From an uncultured Saprospiraceae bacterium (GTDB lineage Bacteria > Bacteroidota > Bacteroidia > Chitinophagales > Saprospiraceae): a stretch of DNA of 56,527 bases. The notes below the pieces were generated by a model that was given only the letters and a program-made list of their open reading frames with translations, was not told where the DNA came from and did not search any database. How positions within the stretch are numbered: position 1 is the stretch's first letter; every line of letters begins with the position of its first letter. The DNA is taken from NCBI GenBank assembly GCA_938003955.1, contig CALKXE010000011.1, positions 1 through 56,527 on the forward strand, written 5' to 3'. Below, piece after piece: positions 54,831-56,527 of the stretch. A program made the translations under genes and the position numbers.

Positions 54831-54862
54831 ATTGGGTAATCTAAAATATTGATATATATTTG
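54831..54862 (+). promoter_or_regulatory. tRNA-Glu promoter
   Basis: TATATTTG at 54855-54862 is a full TAnnTTTG match, and ATTG lies 20 bp upstream at 54831-54834. The start site would fall near 54868, about 26 nt before the mature tRNA. Confidence 0.6.
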
Positions 54863-54893
54863 CATCGCTTTAGGAAACAAAGCAAACCTAACT

Positions 54894-54965
54894 GGCCCGT
54901 TCGTCTAGGGGTTAGGACGCCAGGTTTTCATCCTGGTAGCAGGGGTTCAAATCCCCTACGGGCTA
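54894..54965 (+). tRNA. tRNA-Glu (anticodon TTC)
   Basis: The cloverleaf is complete: acceptor GGCCCGT with ACGGGCT (one G-T end pair), D arm around TCTAGGGGTTAGGA, anticodon stem CCAGG with CCTGG around the loop TTTTCAT giving anticodon TTC, and T arm AGGGG-TTCAAAT-CCCCT. The discriminator is A. CCA is not encoded. It decodes GAA and GAG. The gene stands alone with its own promoter and terminator. Confidence 0.96.
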
Positions 54966-54972
54966 CAAGAAA

Positions 54973-55000
54973 GACCATCGAATTTTCGATGGTCTTTTTT
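54973..55000 (+). terminator. Rho-independent terminator after tRNA-Glu
   Basis: GACCATCGAA (54973-54982) pairs with TTCGATGGTC (54985-54994) around a very short AT-rich turn and runs into six T. It lies 8 nt downstream of the tRNA and only 23 nt before the truA start. Confidence 0.85.
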
Positions 55001-55022
55001 ATTTTCACTAAACCCCATCCAT

Positions 55023-55784
55023 ATGCGCTACTTTCTGAGACTAGCATACCAAGGCACTAACTACAGTGGGTGGCAACGACAAGTCAATACAAAGAATACA
55101 ATACAACAAATAATCGAAGAGGCGTTATCTAAAATGCTTGGTACACCTATCTTTATACATGGTTGCGGAAGAACGGATGCAGGAGTCCACGCGACAGAGT
55201 ACTATGCCCATGTAGACATCCACACTTTACCTAAGTACGACATTGTAGATAGGATAAACTATATCCTACCCGATGACATTGCTATATTCGATATTACACA
55301 GACCAGTAAAACATATCATGCGCAACATGACGCTATATGGAGAACATATGAATACTACTTCCATCTATCTAAAACACCTCATTTACAGCTGACAAGTGCT
55401 TTCTACCACTATAGATCACTTGATTTTGATAAAATGAATGAGGCTCTAGCTATTCTGAAATCAATAAAAGACTTTAGATCACTGTGCAAACATCCTGATG
55501 TCTACAAAAACACGGATTGTATAATCAATGCAATCAAAATAGATCAAATCCCTGGTATTGAAAGATTCAAGCTAACTGTCACTGCCAATAGATTTTTACG
55601 TGGAATGATCAGATATATGATTGCTAGGATACTGGACATCGGCTCAGAAAAACTAAAATTATCCGAATTTGAAAGTCAATTGCTCTCAAAACAATCCTTC
55701 GAATTCCCATTTCATAAACAAGGTCATCCACAGGGTTTGTACCTTAGCAAAATAGAATACCCTGAATTATTACTAGATAAATAA
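55023..55784 (+). CDS. truA: tRNA pseudouridine synthase A
   Basis: TruA modifies uridines 38-40 of tRNA anticodon stems. This 253-residue protein has YFLRLAYQGTNYSGWQRQ, catalytic Asp in HGCGRTDAGVHATEYYAH, then ILPDDIAIFDITQT, YHAQHDAIWRTYEYYFH, DFRSLCKHPDVYKNTDC and FLRGMIRYMIARILDIG, all usual for the family. It starts 23 nt after the tRNA terminator and is followed by the sirtuin gene after 35 nt, same direction. Confidence 0.95.
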   Translation: MRYFLRLAYQGTNYSGWQRQVNTKNTIQQIIEEALSKMLGTPIFIHGCGRTDAGVHATEYYAHVDIHTLPKYDIVDRINYILPDDIAIFDITQTSKTYHAQHDAIWRTYEYYFHLSKTPHLQLTSAFYHYRSLDFDKMNEALAILKSIKDFRSLCKHPDVYKNTDCIINAIKIDQIPGIERFKLTVTANRFLRGMIRYMIARILDIGSEKLKLSEFESQLLSKQSFEFPFHKQGHPQGLYLSKIEYPELLLDK

Positions 55785-55819
55785 ATCATAATTCACGATC
55801 ACAAGAACAACCTACAACT

Positions 55820-56518
55820 ATGGAGCGGAAGAAAATAGTAGTCCTTACCGGTGCTGGAATCAGTGCAGAAAGTGGAATTAATACATTCAGAGATGCTGGC
55901 GGACTATGGGAAGGTCATGATGTTATGGAAGTCGCCTCACCCCAAGGATGGGCCAAGGACATGGACCTCGTTCTCGAATTCTATAATCTAAGAAGACAAC
56001 AACTTAAAGAAGTAACCTTCAACGAAGGACACGCAGCGTTAGTAGAGTTGGAGAAACACCATGACGTCATAGTTATCACACAAAATGTGGACGACCTACA
56101 CGAGAGAGCTGGAAGTAAAAAAGTAATCCACCTTCATGGAGAATTGAAAAAAATACGATCGGTAGAAGACGAAAACCTAATTACCATAACAGAAGACAAC
56201 ATCAAACGGGGTGATTTAGCACTTGATGGACATCAACTAAGGCCTCATATCGTTTGGTTTGGAGAAATGGTGCCAATGCTAGACACTGCCTCCAAAGAAC
56301 TACTAGACGCCGATGTAGTGATAATAATAGGTACGTCGATGCAAGTATATCCTGCAGCTGGACTCGTCGCTTACGCGCCCTCTTAGGCTCAGATCATATA
56401 CATTGATCCAAGACCTACAATATCTCATGAACTGAAGGTGGCAGAAAACCTTGTAGTAATAGAAGCAACCGCGACCCAGGGCGTGCCTCGTGTCGTAAAA
56501 GAACTATGTGAAATGTAA
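55820..56518 (+). pseudogene. cobB: Sir2-family NAD-dependent deacylase interrupted by an in-frame amber codon
   Basis: The frame opens MERKKIVVLTGAGISAESGI and carries the NAD-binding GAGIS, TQNVDDLHERAGS and HLHGEL segments and the late GTSMQVYPAAGL. After APS a TAG at 56384-56386 stops it at 188 residues. The same frame then continues without interruption as AQIIYIDPRPTISHELKVAE and ends VPRVVKELCEM at a TAA (56516-56518), as in intact sirtuins. Thus a single nonsense change separates it from a full-length gene of about 231 residues. The Tyr and Arg of EFYNLRR match the desuccinylase/demalonylase class. The zinc-binding Cys of E. coli CobB are absent between HGEL and RPHIVWFGE. Confidence 0.88.
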
Positions 56519-56527
56519 CTTTGAAGA

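Noticed and set aside
56384-56386. TAG recoded as pyrrolysine or general stop reassignment
   Set aside because: TAG ends other genes in the window, and no pyl genes or insertion signals are visible.

Overview
The window comes from a member of the Bacteroidota, most likely a marine Saprospiria-type organism. Four things point there. (1) Secreted proteins carry type IX secretion (T9SS) C-terminal signals of both kinds: type A 'Por' domains and a gliding-motility-associated CHU_C/type B domain. (2) HYR, SprB, cohesin-like and dockerin-like modules are abundant. (3) Promoters fit the Bacteroidota form (TTTG, about 19 bp, TAnnTTTG), and Shine-Dalgarno sequences are largely absent. (4) The DNA is AT-rich. 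No phage, insertion sequence, CRISPR array or rRNA operon was found.

Layout. 1-13.4 kb is a block of giant secreted or adhesive proteins: a vanadium-haloperoxidase-like enzyme fused to MopE-like and HYR modules (cut by the window edge), a HYR/dockerin protein, a seven-repeat Cys-rich protein, and a cohesin/SprB/CHU_C protein. A TerB-like and a DUF92 gene sit among them. 13.4-14.5 kb has no intact gene but holds decayed coding remnants. 14.5-21.4 kb carries aconitase, MutS and a TlpA-like lipoprotein; an array of 16-bp repeats abuts the mutS stop codon. 21.8-36.9 kb is mixed: a putative barrel protein, an OmpA-Tiki-like fusion, two SRPBCC/bestrophin genes, a beta-propeller protein, SelO, FKBP, a sterol-desaturase-type hydroxylase next to a CrtA-like monooxygenase, a methyltransferase, a GlcG-like protein with an AraC regulator, and small lipoproteins. 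37-48 kb is mostly housekeeping: an RluA-type pseudouridine synthase overlapping an MqnA-like gene, NdpA, a secreted EEP nuclease/phosphatase, KdsD, RecQ and AroQ. 48-56.5 kb has a DUF2207 protein, a second SRPBCC protein, a tandem pair of HExxH lipoproteins, a YdeP-type molybdoenzyme, a small lipoprotein, tRNA-Glu, TruA and a sirtuin interrupted by one in-frame amber codon.

How the genes relate. Most are monocistronic or in two- to three-gene runs. The likely co-transcribed sets are terB-like/DUF92, RluA-like/MqnA-like (ATGA overlap), kdsD plus two lipoproteins, and the two HExxH lipoproteins. The most unusual material is architectural (domain fusions and tandem paralogues) and intergenic (repeat arrays, a dispersed inverted-repeat element, decayed genes). 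No single multi-gene system that is clearly new stood out. The strongest leads are the OmpA-Tiki fusion, the paired HExxH lipoproteins, the dispersed inverted repeat, the mutS-adjacent repeat array and the amber-interrupted sirtuin.
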